64,000 nt of DNA from Streptomyces scabiei 87.22 (lineage in GTDB: Bacteria > Actinomycetota > Actinomycetes > Streptomycetales > Streptomycetaceae), in assembly GCF_000091305.1 (NCBI RefSeq), contig NC_013929.1, forward strand, positions 8,866,001-8,930,000, given 5' to 3'. The position numbers and the translations under genes were made by a program. This document shows, piece after piece, positions 1-8,693 of the stretch (position 1 is the first letter of the stretch; the number at the start of each line of letters is the position of its first letter). A model generated the notes under the pieces. That model was not told the DNA's origin, made no database searches, and was given only the letters and a program-made list of their open reading frames with translations.

Positions 1-354
1 ATACGGCATGCGTTGGTGCTGTCCAACGACGGACTCGTCACCGCTGCCAGCACCGGTCTGCGGCGCGAGGACTCCGAGCACCTGGCCGCGGTCTCCTCGG
101 GACTGCAGAGCCTCGCCAAGGGCTCGGGGCGTCACTTCGGTGCCGGCGACGTCCGACAGACCATGATCGAGTTCGACGACGCGGTGCTCTTCGTCACCGC
201 GGCCGGACCGGGCAGCTGCCTGTGTGTGCTCAGCGCCGCGGAAGCCGACATCGGCCTGATCGGCTACGAGATGACACTGCTGGTGAACCGCGTCGGCGAA
301 CACCTCCGCGTGGACGCCCGCCAGCCCGAACGCTCCGCCGCGCTGGACCGCTGA
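1..354 (+). CDS. Roadblock/LC7 domain protein, 5' end cut by the window edge
   Basis: The reading frame is open from base 1, so the start lies to the left; about 117 residues are visible. The segment resembles Streptomyces roadblock/LC7 proteins of roughly 135 residues: a VLSNDGL strand, the helix around HLAAVSSGLQSLA, then EADIGLIGYEM. In the family these small proteins partner with Ras-like GTPases and sensor kinases, as in the conservon (cvn) operons. Here the next gene is a DUF6397 protein and not the usual DUF742 and GTPase genes, so this may be a stand-alone copy. Its partner would have to lie outside the window. The family is clear; the specific function is unknown. Confidence 0.8.
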   Translation: MRHALVLSNDGLVTAASTGLRREDSEHLAAVSSGLQSLAKGSGRHFGAGDVRQTMIEFDDAVLFVTAAGPGSCLCVLSAAEADIGLIGYEMTLLVNRVGEHLRVDARQPERSAALDR

Positions 355-484
355 CCTGCTGTTCTCGTCGATGCGGGCCGAGTTATCCACAGGCCGAACA
401 CGACTTTCCGTGAACGGGCTACGGTTTTTCCCGAGGCGAGCGCAGGACCGGCGCGAGCACCGCACCACACGGGGGAGAACCGTC

Positions 485-1642
485 ATGCCCGGCGACACCG
501 TCACCCGATCCACCACGCACGGCACAACCGCAACGACCACGTCACCGGGCGCGGCCCCGGCACAGACCACGGCGCAGACCCCGGCACCCACACCGGCCCG
601 GGCGAACGGCCGCACCCTCGCACCAGGCCGAGCCGCCCGCGAACTGGGCCTGAAACGAAGTGAACTCGACCTCGCCGTACATCTGGGATGCCTGCGCACC
701 GTCGACGAAGGCGGAGCCCGCCGGATCGCACAGTCGGAGATCGACCGGCTCCGGGCAGCCGAGGGCTTCCCGGAAACGCTGCGGGAACGCGTCGAAGCCG
801 TGAGTTCCCTTCCGGCGGCTCAGATCCTGGGCGTGGCCGTCTCGCGGTTCACCCGCCTCGCACGACTGGGGCTGGTCACACCGGTCACGTTCTCCCTCAA
901 CCGGTACCGGACCGTGGTCTGGCTCTATCCGGCGGCCGAACTGCGGCAGTTCGCGGCCGACGAGAAGAACGCCCGCTGGCTGACGGGCCGCATGCCGCAG
1001 GACGCGAGGCGTCAGCTGGGAGCGGGACTGGACCTGCGGCCCCGGAACTGGCGAGGCCGCCAACTCGGATTCCTGCTGCGCCAGTCCGACGACCCGTGGA
1101 GGCGCGCCGCGGCCCCGGCCTCCCTGCTCGATCCGATCCAGGTCGCGCAGATCGTCCAGGACCCCTACGAGCGCGCCGAACTGAACCACCACCGGCCCTT
1201 CCGGGCCGCCCAGTCCCCACCCGACTCGCCCGCCGCACGGATCATCGCGGGGATCATGACGGCGGACGATCCCGATGAGATCGCGTGGCTGCGCACCGAC
1301 CTCCTGCAGGCCCTCGCCGAGGCACGCGCCCACCGCCTGGCGCCGCGGTCGCGTCGGAAAGTGCCCGCGCCCACCGCCGCCCGGAGCGCAACACCGGGCC
1401 CGTCGCCGAGCCGGGCCGGGACCGGGCGGCGTCCCGGGGTTCCACGGCCGACGGCGGGCACGGCACCCGAGGGACTGCGCGGCCTGCTGGGCCGGCTCCG
1501 GCGCGGGCCCCGCGCGTCGGCCGGCCGGTCAGGCGCCGAGCTTGCGGAACAGCCCTTCCTGGACGACCGACACCAGCAGGCGGCCCTCCAGGTCGTAGAT
1601 ACGGCCGCGGGCCAGTCCCCGGCCGCCCACCGCGATCGGTGA
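485..1642 (+). CDS. DUF6397 family protein (385 aa)
   Basis: ATG at 485 follows a GGGGGAG ribosome site about 7 bases upstream; earlier in-frame starts lack one. The first 45 residues are low-complexity Thr/Ala/Pro. A conserved core (roughly residues 45-290) follows, beginning with a helix-turn-helix-like stretch (GRAARELGLKRSELDLAVHL, repeated more weakly near ILGVAVSRFTRLARLGL). The tail is Arg/Pro-rich and disordered. I recognise this as the Streptomyces DUF6397 family, whose role is unknown; the paired HTH-like segments would fit DNA binding, which is inference. The last 114 bases overlap the convergent thioesterase gene, so the C-terminal 38 residues may be under relaxed selection. Confidence 0.75.
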   Translation: MPGDTVTRSTTHGTTATTTSPGAAPAQTTAQTPAPTPARANGRTLAPGRAARELGLKRSELDLAVHLGCLRTVDEGGARRIAQSEIDRLRAAEGFPETLRERVEAVSSLPAAQILGVAVSRFTRLARLGLVTPVTFSLNRYRTVVWLYPAAELRQFAADEKNARWLTGRMPQDARRQLGAGLDLRPRNWRGRQLGFLLRQSDDPWRRAAAPASLLDPIQVAQIVQDPYERAELNHHRPFRAAQSPPDSPAARIIAGIMTADDPDEIAWLRTDLLQALAEARAHRLAPRSRRKVPAPTAARSATPGPSPSRAGTGRRPGVPRPTAGTAPEGLRGLLGRLRRGPRASAGRSGAELAEQPFLDDRHQQAALQVVDTAAGQSPAAHRDR

Positions 1643-2404
1643 CTCCTGGTCGTACAGGAACCACTCGTCCGCGCGGAACGGCCGGTGGAACCACATGGCG
1701 TGGTCCAGCGACGCCATGTCGAAGCCGCGTGGCCCCCACAGAGGTTCGACCGGGATCCGGACGGCGTCCAGGAGCGTCATGTCGCTGGCGTAGGTCAGCG
1801 CGCAGGTGTGCACGAGCGGGTCGTCCCCCAGCGGCCCCACGGCCCGCATCCACACCGCGCTGCGCGGTTCGGCGTTCTCGACCTCCTCGGGGGTCCAGCG
1901 CAGCCGGTCGACATAGCGGATGTCGAAGGGCTGACGCCGGGCCATGCGCTCCAACTGCTCCGGCAGCTCGCCCAGGTGCTCGGTGATCTCCTGCGTCACC
2001 GTCGGCAGCGACTCGGGGTCCGGCACCTTCCGGGCGGGCGGCAGCTGGTGCTCGAAGCTCCCCTCTTCAGGCTTGTGGAAGGAGGCGGTCAGATTGAAGA
2101 TCGTGCGGCCCTGCTGCACGGCGGTGACCCGGCGCGTGGTGAACGACCGCCCGTCGCGGACCCGCTCGACCTGGTACACGATCGGCACCCCCGGCCGGCC
2201 CGGGCGCAGGAAGTACGCGTGCAGCGAGTGCACCGGCCGGTCGCCCTCCGTGGTGCGGCCGGCGGCCACCAGCGCCTGCCCGGCGACCTGGCCGCCGAAG
2301 ACCCTCTGCAGGGACTCCTGCGGGCTGCGCCCGCGGAAGATGTTGACCTCGATCTGCTCCAGGTCGAGCAGGTCGACAAGCCGCTCGGCGGGGTTGGTCG
2401 TCAT
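1529..2404 (-). CDS. tesB: Acyl-CoA thioesterase II, double hot-dog (291 aa)
   Basis: This enzyme hydrolyses acyl-CoA to free acid and CoA in the cytoplasm. The length matches TesB (about 286 residues). The N-terminal hot-dog half carries the family stretch FGGQVAGQALVAAGRT, with LHAYFLRPG after it. The C-terminal half carries SLDHAMWFHRPFRADEWFLY and GRGLARGRIYDLEGRLL, which hold the conserved Asp/Gln region of the active site. ATG at 2404 is chosen because AGGAGAGG precedes it; the longer frame upstream runs into the helicase gene. It lies 19 bases downstream of the helicase stop on the same strand and could be co-transcribed with it. Its end overlaps the convergent DUF6397 gene. Confidence 0.92.
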   Translation of the reverse strand: MTTNPAERLVDLLDLEQIEVNIFRGRSPQESLQRVFGGQVAGQALVAAGRTTEGDRPVHSLHAYFLRPGRPGVPIVYQVERVRDGRSFTTRRVTAVQQGRTIFNLTASFHKPEEGSFEHQLPPARKVPDPESLPTVTQEITEHLGELPEQLERMARRQPFDIRYVDRLRWTPEEVENAEPRSAVWMRAVGPLGDDPLVHTCALTYASDMTLLDAVRIPVEPLWGPRGFDMASLDHAMWFHRPFRADEWFLYDQESPIAVGGRGLARGRIYDLEGRLLVSVVQEGLFRKLGA

Positions 2405-2423
2405 GTACGTGCCTCTCCTGTGC

Positions 2424-4937
2424 TCACAGCTGACCGACGTCGGTGACCTTGACGACCGCGCGTCCCTCGGCGTCGGAGGCCGCGAGGTCGATCTCCGCGC
2501 TGATGCCCCAGTCATGATCGCCGTTCGGGTCGGCGAAGGTCTGCCGGACGCGCCACAGCCCGTTCTGCGGCTCCTCCTCGATCATCAGCAGCCGGGGGCC
2601 ACGAGCGTCGGGGCCCGTGCCCAGCTCCTCGTACTCGTCCCAGTACTTGTCCATCGCCTCGCCCCAACGCTCGGCGTCCCAGCCGGACTCGGCGTCCATC
2701 TCGCCCAGTTCGCCCACATGGTCGAGGGCGGCCAGTTCGACACGGCGGAACAGGGCGTTGCGGACGAGGACACGGAAGGCGCGCGCGTTGGCGGTGACCG
2801 GCTTGACCTGGTCGGCCTTCTCCTGGGCCTCCTCGGCCGTCATCTCCTCGGGGTTGGCGAGCTTCTCCCACTCGTCGAGGAGGCTGGAGTCGACCTGGCG
2901 CACCATCTCACCGAGCCAGGCGATCAGGTCCTCCAGGTCGTCCGACTTCAGATCGTCGGGGACGGTGTGGTCGAGGGCCTTGTAGGCGCCGGCGAGGTAC
3001 CGCAGCACGATGCCCTCGGTGCGGGCCAGCTCGTAGTGGGACACCAACTCCGTGAAGGACATGGCTCGTTCGTACATGTCCCGGATCACCGACTTCGGCG
3101 ACAGCGGATGGTCGCCCACCCAGGGGTGGCTCTTGCGGTAGACGTTGTACGCGTGGAAGAGCAGCTCCTCCAGCGGCTTGGGGTAGCTGACGTCCTGGAG
3201 CCGCTCCATGCGCTCCTCGTACTCGACACCGTCCGCCTTCATCGCGGCCACGGCCTCACCGCGCGCCTTGTTCTGCTGGGCGGCCAGGATCTGGCGCGGA
3301 TCGTCCAGCGTCGACTCCACGACGGAGACCATGTCGAGGGCGTACGACGGGGACTCCGGGTCCAGCAGCTCGAACGAAGCCAGCGCGAAGGTGGACAGCG
3401 GCTGGTTGAGCGCGAAGTCCTGCTGGAGATCGACCGTCAGCCGGACGATGCGGCCCTCGGCGTCCGGCTCGTCGAGCTTCTCGACGATGCCGCCGTCCAG
3501 CAGCGAGCGGTAGATCGCGATCGCCCGGCGGATGTGCCGCAGCTGCTGCTTGCGCGGCTCGTGGTTGTCCTCCAGCAGATGACGCATCGCGTCGAAGGCG
3601 TTGCCCGGGCGGGCGATCACCGACAGAAGCATCGTGTGGGTGACGCGGAAGCGGGAGGTGAGCGGCTCCGGGTCCGAGGCGATCAGCTTCTCGAAGGTGC
3701 TGTCCGACCAGGCGACGAACCCCTCGGGGGCCTTCTTGCGGACCACCTTGCGGCGCTTCTTCGGGTCGTCGCCGGCCTTGGCCAGCGCCTTCTCGTTCTC
3801 GATGATGTGCTCGGGCGCCTGCCCCACCACGTAGCCCGCGGTGTCGAAGCCGGCCCGCCCGGCACGGCCCGCGATCTGGTGGAACTCGCGGGCCCGGAGC
3901 GTGCGCACCCGGTTGCCGTCGTACTTGGTGAGCGCGGTGAACAGCACGGTGCGAATGGGCACGTTGACACCGACGCCCAGCGTGTCCGTCCCGCAGATGA
4001 CCTTCAGCAGACCGGCCTGGGCCAGCTTCTCCACCAGCCGCCGGTACTTGGGCAGCATGCCGGCGTGGTGCACACCGATACCGTGCCGCACGTAACGGGA
4101 GAGGTTGCGGCCGAACTTGGTGGTGAAGCGGAAACTGCCGATCAGCTCCGCGATCCGGTCCTTCTCCTCACGCGTGCACATGTTGATGCTCATCAGCGCC
4201 TGCGCGCGCTCCACGGCTTGGGCCTGGGTGAAGTGCACGATGTAGACGGGGGCCTGCTTCGTGGCGAGCAGCTCCGTCAGTGTCTCCGTCAGCGGCGTCA
4301 GGACGTACTCGTAGGACAGCGGGACCGGGCGGGTCGCCGAGCGGACCACCGAGGTGGGGCGGCCGGTGCGCCGGGTCAGATCCTTCTCGAACATCGAGAC
4401 GTCGCCGAGCGTCGCCGACATCAGGATGAACTGGGCCTGCGGCAGCTCCAGGATCGGGATCTGCCACGCCCAGCCGCGGTCGGCCTCCGCGTAGAAGTGG
4501 AACTCGTCCATGACGACCTGGCCGACGTCGGCGTGCTTGCCGTCGCGCAGGGCGATGGACGCGAGCACCTCCGCGGTACAGCAGATGACGGGGGCGTCGG
4601 CGTTCACGGAGGCGTCGCCGGTGAGCATGCCGACGTTCTCGGTGCCGAAGATCTTGCACAGCTCGAAGAACTTCTCCGACACGAGCGCCTTGATCGGGGC
4701 CGTGTAGAAGGTGACCTCGTCCCGGGCGAGGGCCGCGAAGTGCGCGCCCGTCGCGATCATGCTCTTGCCCGAGCCGGTGGGCGTCGACACGATCACGTTC
4801 GCGCCGGAGACCACCTCGATGAGCGCCTCCTCCTGATGCGGATAGAGGGTGAGACCGCGTTCCTGGGCCCACGCCTCGAAGGCTTCGTAGAGGGCGTCGG
4901 GGTCGGCGGTCCGCGGCAGCTGATCGATGAGGGTCAC
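2424..4937 (-). CDS. DEAD/DEAH-box superfamily II RNA helicase with DUF3516 tail (837 aa)
   Basis: Predicted ATP-dependent RNA helicase of the Ski2/Mtr4-like group found in actinobacteria. Visible motifs are Walker A STPTGSGKS (residues 51-59), motif Ia TAPIKALVSEK, Walker B DEFH (143-146, in place of DEVH), motif III MSATL (172-176) and motif VI HQIAGRAGRAG. A long C-terminal part (about residues 450-837) matches the DUF3516 layout. GTG at 4937 gives the compact MTLIDQLPRTADPDALYEAF start; the frame stays open upstream, but that part reads as non-coding. Such proteins probably take part in RNA turnover or remodelling; the exact substrate is unknown. Confidence 0.9.
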   Translation of the reverse strand: MTLIDQLPRTADPDALYEAFEAWAQERGLTLYPHQEEALIEVVSGANVIVSTPTGSGKSMIATGAHFAALARDEVTFYTAPIKALVSEKFFELCKIFGTENVGMLTGDASVNADAPVICCTAEVLASIALRDGKHADVGQVVMDEFHFYAEADRGWAWQIPILELPQAQFILMSATLGDVSMFEKDLTRRTGRPTSVVRSATRPVPLSYEYVLTPLTETLTELLATKQAPVYIVHFTQAQAVERAQALMSINMCTREEKDRIAELIGSFRFTTKFGRNLSRYVRHGIGVHHAGMLPKYRRLVEKLAQAGLLKVICGTDTLGVGVNVPIRTVLFTALTKYDGNRVRTLRAREFHQIAGRAGRAGFDTAGYVVGQAPEHIIENEKALAKAGDDPKKRRKVVRKKAPEGFVAWSDSTFEKLIASDPEPLTSRFRVTHTMLLSVIARPGNAFDAMRHLLEDNHEPRKQQLRHIRRAIAIYRSLLDGGIVEKLDEPDAEGRIVRLTVDLQQDFALNQPLSTFALASFELLDPESPSYALDMVSVVESTLDDPRQILAAQQNKARGEAVAAMKADGVEYEERMERLQDVSYPKPLEELLFHAYNVYRKSHPWVGDHPLSPKSVIRDMYERAMSFTELVSHYELARTEGIVLRYLAGAYKALDHTVPDDLKSDDLEDLIAWLGEMVRQVDSSLLDEWEKLANPEEMTAEEAQEKADQVKPVTANARAFRVLVRNALFRRVELAALDHVGELGEMDAESGWDAERWGEAMDKYWDEYEELGTGPDARGPRLLMIEEEPQNGLWRVRQTFADPNGDHDWGISAEIDLAASDAEGRAVVKVTDVGQL

Positions 4938-5103
4938 GCCCCCATCTTGCCTGCCCGCACGGCGGATGGGGGAATCGGATGCCGGACCGAAGATCGTGAA
5001 CGCTACGCTGTGGCGCCGACGGAACGTCAGCGCACCTGGACAACTGGACAGCGGCACAACGCACCTGGACAGCGGCACGAACGGAATGGGACGGGGCACG
5101 GCC

Positions 5104-5898
5104 ATGATGGGACCAGCACACTCACTGTCGGGAGCCGCGGCCTGGCTCGGCGTAGGCGCCGCGGCGGCCGCCACCGGCCACACCATGCCCTGGCCGGTCC
5201 TCCTGGCCGGTGCGCTGATCTGCGCGGGTGCCGCACTCGCCCCGGACCTGGACCACAAGGCGGCCACGATCTCCCGCTCCTTCGGGCCGCTGTCCCGGTG
5301 GGTGTGCGAGATCGTCGACAAGCTCTCCTACGCGGTCTACAAGGCGACGAAGAAACAGGGCGACCCGCGTCGCTCCGGCGGGCACCGCACGCTCACGCAC
5401 ACCTGGCTGTGGGCCGCACTGCTCGGAGCCGGCGCCTCCGGCCTCGCCATCACGGGGGGACGCTGGGCGGTGCTGGCCATCCTGTTCGTCCACATGGTGC
5501 TCGCCATCGAAGGTCTGCTGTGGCGGGCGGCACGGGGTTCGAGCAGCGATGTGCTGGTGTGGCTGCTGGCCGCGACCAGCGCCTGGATCATCGCGGGCGT
5601 CCTGGACAAGCCGGGCAACGGGGCGGACTGGCTGTTCACCCAGCCGGGCCAGGAGTACCTGTGGCTGGGGCTGCCGATCGTGCTCGGCGCGCTGGTGCAC
5701 GACATCGGGGACTCGCTGACCGTGTCGGGCTGCCCGGTCCTGTGGCCCATACCGATCGGACGCAAGCGCTGGTACCCCCTGGGCCCGCCGAAGGCGATGC
5801 GGTTCCGGGCCGGCAGCTGGGTGGAGCTGCGGGTGCTGATGCCGGTGTTCATGGTGCTCGGGGGCGTGGGCGCGGCGGCGGCGCTGAACGTCATCTGA
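5104..5898 (+). CDS. YdjM-like membrane-bound metal-dependent hydrolase (264 aa)
   Basis: The protein begins MMGPAHSLSGAAAWLGVG and carries the three histidine/aspartate clusters of the YdjM/DUF457 family: GPAH near the start, APDLDH (around residue 50) and GHRTLTHT (around 95). These lie between five or more hydrophobic segments, so an inner-membrane protein with a metal site is expected. The family is named hydrolase, but no substrate is established. ATG at 5104 follows GGGACGGGGC; ATG at 5086 is an alternative. It is divergent from the helicase. The 5' leader holds an imperfect duplication of GCACCTGGACAGCGGCAC at 5032-5079. Confidence 0.82.
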   Translation: MMGPAHSLSGAAAWLGVGAAAAATGHTMPWPVLLAGALICAGAALAPDLDHKAATISRSFGPLSRWVCEIVDKLSYAVYKATKKQGDPRRSGGHRTLTHTWLWAALLGAGASGLAITGGRWAVLAILFVHMVLAIEGLLWRAARGSSSDVLVWLLAATSAWIIAGVLDKPGNGADWLFTQPGQEYLWLGLPIVLGALVHDIGDSLTVSGCPVLWPIPIGRKRWYPLGPPKAMRFRAGSWVELRVLMPVFMVLGGVGAAAALNVI

Positions 5899-5945
5899 GG
5901 CGCCGCCCGGCACCGGCCGAGCCCTGGGGGGCCGGGTCTGCCGAG

Positions 5946-6416
5946 TCAGCCGGACAGGGTGTCCTCGTCCACGATGTGCATCGCCGCCTCCTCGGCGGAC
6001 GCGGCGGCCCCGTCGATGCCCACGTCGCTGGCGATCAGCCCGCTCTCCTCGTCCTCGTGCGCGCCCTCGTCGGGAGCGACGAGGCGACCGGAGCGCAGGG
6101 CGCCCACCTCGTTGTCCAGGGGTTCACCGTCAGTGTCCTGGGAGTCGCCGATACCGTCCCCGTCGGGGTAGGCGATGTCCGGGAGCTCCTCGGCGAGGCG
6201 CTGCTCCAGGCTCTCGCCGCGCAGCCGCTCCGCGGCGGTCACACCGGTGTGCTCCACTGCCCAGGGGCGCTCCGGCGGGGACCAGCCCCGGTCGAGCGGG
6301 TCGGGCACACCGTCGGCGAGCAGGGTGTCCTCGGCGTCCAGCAGCCCCGCGTCGTCCTGGACCTCGGATCCGTCTGGCTGGTAGACGTCGTCTCCCCAGC
6401 CGCCGACTCTGTCCAC
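5946..6416 (-). CDS. DUF5709 domain protein (156 aa)
   Basis: A small, very acidic protein of the actinobacterial DUF5709 family. The conserved core includes YQPDGSEVQDDAGLLDAEDT near the N-terminus, LDRGWSPPERPWAVEHTG in the middle and an Asp/Glu-rich tail with ASAEEAAMHIVDED. No signal peptide or membrane segment is visible, so it is probably cytoplasmic. GTG at 6416 is chosen because GGAGG sits 7-8 bases upstream; the frame is open further out but without a ribosome site. Function is unknown for the family. It is convergent with the YdjM-like gene. Confidence 0.8.
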   Translation of the reverse strand: MDRVGGWGDDVYQPDGSEVQDDAGLLDAEDTLLADGVPDPLDRGWSPPERPWAVEHTGVTAAERLRGESLEQRLAEELPDIAYPDGDGIGDSQDTDGEPLDNEVGALRSGRLVAPDEGAHEDEESGLIASDVGIDGAAASAEEAAMHIVDEDTLSG

Positions 6417-6752
6417 GGGTACCTCCAGTGGTGGGACGGGCCCGGTGCCACCGTTCGGCGACGGTGGGCGCGCGGACCGCTGGGCGACGGCCCGGACCCC
6501 GTGAACCGGGCGGTTCACGGGCGTCCCCCGAATCAGTGCCCACCACCAGCCTTCCACTCGCGTTCGGCAAAGCGCAACGGCAGGGGTCCGGCGGCCGCCG
6601 GAGCAGCGGGCCGCTGCCCGCACCCGACGCCCGCCTCGCGGGCCGACAGGGGCGCCACGGGGGTTCACCCGGCCCCGCGGGCGTCCGCGGGCGCGGACCA
6701 GGGCGGAGGCTTCTCCCCGCCGCTGCCCACCGCACCCGTGCCAGGCATGCCC

Positions 6753-6922
6753 GTGCGACCGTCGACCGGACCGGGCCCACGCGGGCGACCGTCGGCCGTG
6801 CCGGTCCCGAGCGTGCGGCCGTCAGCCGTGTCCGGTCCGAGTGCGCGACCGTCGGCCGCGTCCGACGCGAGCGTGCGGCCGTCTGCCGTGCTCGGGCCGA
6901 TCACGCGGCCGTCAGCCGTGCC
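6753..6922. repeat. 30-bp tandem repeat, 5.7 imperfect copies
   Basis: Units start at 6753, 6783, 6813, 6843, 6873 and 6903 (the last 20 bases only). The consensus core is GCG-A/G-CCGTC-G/A-GCCGTG, and the period is exactly 30 bases. The last partial unit includes the stop codon of the ABC exporter gene that ends at 6912, so the array appears to have grown from that gene end. The rest of 6417-6911 holds no gene I can support. Confidence 0.85.
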
Positions 6923-8693
6923 ACGACCTCCACAGGGCCGCGTATGCGCCGTCCGCCTCGACCAGCTGGTCGTGGCTGCCCAGCTCGCTCACCCGGCCGT
7001 TCTCGACGACGGCGATGACGTCGGCGTCATGGGCGGTGTGCAGGCGGTGGGCGATGGCGACGACGGTGCGGCCGTCGAGGACACGGGCCAGGGAGCGTTC
7101 CAGATGGCGGGCCGCGCGAGGGTCGAGGAGCGAGGTCGCCTCGTCCAGGACCAGCGTGTGCGGGTCGGCGAGGACCAGCCGGGCCAGCGCGATCTGCTGG
7201 GCCTGCGCGGGGGTGAGCGCGAACCCGCCGGAGCCGACCTCGGTGTCCAGCCCCTCCTCCAGCGCCCGTGCCCAGGCGTCGGCGTCGACCGCGCCCAGCG
7301 CCGCCCACAGTTCGGCGTCCTGTGCGCCCGTGCGGGCGAGGAGCAGGTTGTCGCGCAGCGAGCCCACGAACACGTGGTGCTCCTGGTTGACCAGCGCCAC
7401 ATGGGAGCGGACGTCCTCGGCGGGCATCCGGGACAGCTCGGCGCCGCCCAGGGTGACACTGCCGTCGCGGGGTGCGTAGATCCCGGCGAGGAGCCTGCCC
7501 AGGGTCGACTTGCCCGCGCCGGAGGGGCCGACGAGGGCGAGCCGGGTGCCCGGCGCGACCTCCAGGGAAACCTTGCGCAACACGTCGACGCCCTCGCGGT
7601 ACCCGAAGCGCACCTGGTCGGCGTGGACATGGCGTCCGTCGGGGGCCACGGCCGGGTCGCCCGCGTCCGGCTCGATGTCCCGCACGCCGACCAGACGGGC
7701 CAGCGACACCTCGGCGACCTGCAACTCGTCGTACCAGCGGAGGATCAGGTTGAGCGGGTCGACGAGCATCTGGGCGATGAGCGCGCCGGTGGTCAGTTGG
7801 CCGAGCCCGATCCAGCCCTGCAGCACGAACACCCCGCCGACGATCAGTACCGAGCCGAGGACGGTGGTGTGCGTGACGTTGATGACGGGGAAGAGCACCG
7901 ACCGCAGCCACAGGGTGTACCGCTCCCACGCGGTCCATTCCCGGATGCGCTGGTTCGACAGCTCGATACGGCGCGTACCGAGCCGGTGGGCCTCGACCGT
8001 CCGGCCGGCGTCCACGGTCTCCGCGAGCACGGCGGCGACGGCGGCGTACCCGGCGGACTCCGACCGGTAGGCGGAGGGCGCACGCCGGAAGTACCAGCGG
8101 CAGCCGAGCACCAGCAGGGGCAGGGCCAGCAGCACGGTGAGTGCCAGCGGGGGCGCGGTGACGGCGAGTCCGCCGAGGAGGAGGGCCACCCACACCGCGC
8201 CGATGGCCAGCTGGGGCACGGCCTCGCGCATGGCGTTGCCGAGGCGGTCGATGTCGGTGGTGATGCGGGAGAGCAGGTCGCCCGTACCGGCGCGTTCCAG
8301 GACGCCCGGCGGCAGTCCGACCGACCGGACGAGGAAGTCCTCGCGCAGGTCGGCCAGCATCCGCTCACCGAGCATGGCGCCGCGCAGCCGCACCTCCCGT
8401 ACGAAGACGGCCTGGACGAGGAGGGCGACGACGAAGACCGTCACCGTGAGTTCCAGATGGAGTTCGCGCGTGCCGTCGGAGACGCGTTCGACGAGGCCGC
8501 CGAGCAGGTAGGGGCCCGCCATCGAGGCGACCACGGCGATCGTGTTGACGGTGATGAGCACGGCGAAGGCCCGGCGGTGCCGGCGGAACAGTTCGGCCAC
8601 GTAGGCGCGTACGGTCGCGGGGGCGCCGACGGGCAGGGTGCTCGCCGTCGTCGGGGCGGCCGGGTCGTAGGCCGGGGGCGCCACGCCGATCAT
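6912..8693 (-). CDS. Heterodimeric ABC exporter, subunit B: intact Walker A, degenerate signature (593 aa)
   Basis: Half-transporter with an N-terminal six-helix exporter domain (about residues 30-320) and a C-terminal nucleotide-binding domain. Walker A is GPSGAGKST (about residue 388) and Walker B is LVLDEATS, both canonical. The ABC signature is LTPAQ (about residue 494) where LSGGQ is expected. Its start overlaps the previous gene's stop by four bases (ATGA), so the two subunits are translationally coupled and probably pair. In the dimer this Walker A would face the partner's intact LSGGQ. Substrate unknown; peptides, drugs or siderophores are usual for the family. Confidence 0.9.
   Translation of the reverse strand: MIGVAPPAYDPAAPTTASTLPVGAPATVRAYVAELFRRHRRAFAVLITVNTIAVVASMAGPYLLGGLVERVSDGTRELHLELTVTVFVVALLVQAVFVREVRLRGAMLGERMLADLREDFLVRSVGLPPGVLERAGTGDLLSRITTDIDRLGNAMREAVPQLAIGAVWVALLLGGLAVTAPPLALTVLLALPLLVLGCRWYFRRAPSAYRSESAGYAAVAAVLAETVDAGRTVEAHRLGTRRIELSNQRIREWTAWERYTLWLRSVLFPVINVTHTTVLGSVLIVGGVFVLQGWIGLGQLTTGALIAQMLVDPLNLILRWYDELQVAEVSLARLVGVRDIEPDAGDPAVAPDGRHVHADQVRFGYREGVDVLRKVSLEVAPGTRLALVGPSGAGKSTLGRLLAGIYAPRDGSVTLGGAELSRMPAEDVRSHVALVNQEHHVFVGSLRDNLLLARTGAQDAELWAALGAVDADAWARALEEGLDTEVGSGGFALTPAQAQQIALARLVLADPHTLVLDEATSLLDPRAARHLERSLARVLDGRTVVAIAHRLHTAHDADVIAVVENGRVSELGSHDQLVEADGAYAALWRSWHG

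Noticed and set aside
6753..6922. 30-bp repeats considered as CRISPR
   Set aside because: 30 bases is the whole period, so there are no spacers; copies are imperfect throughout.
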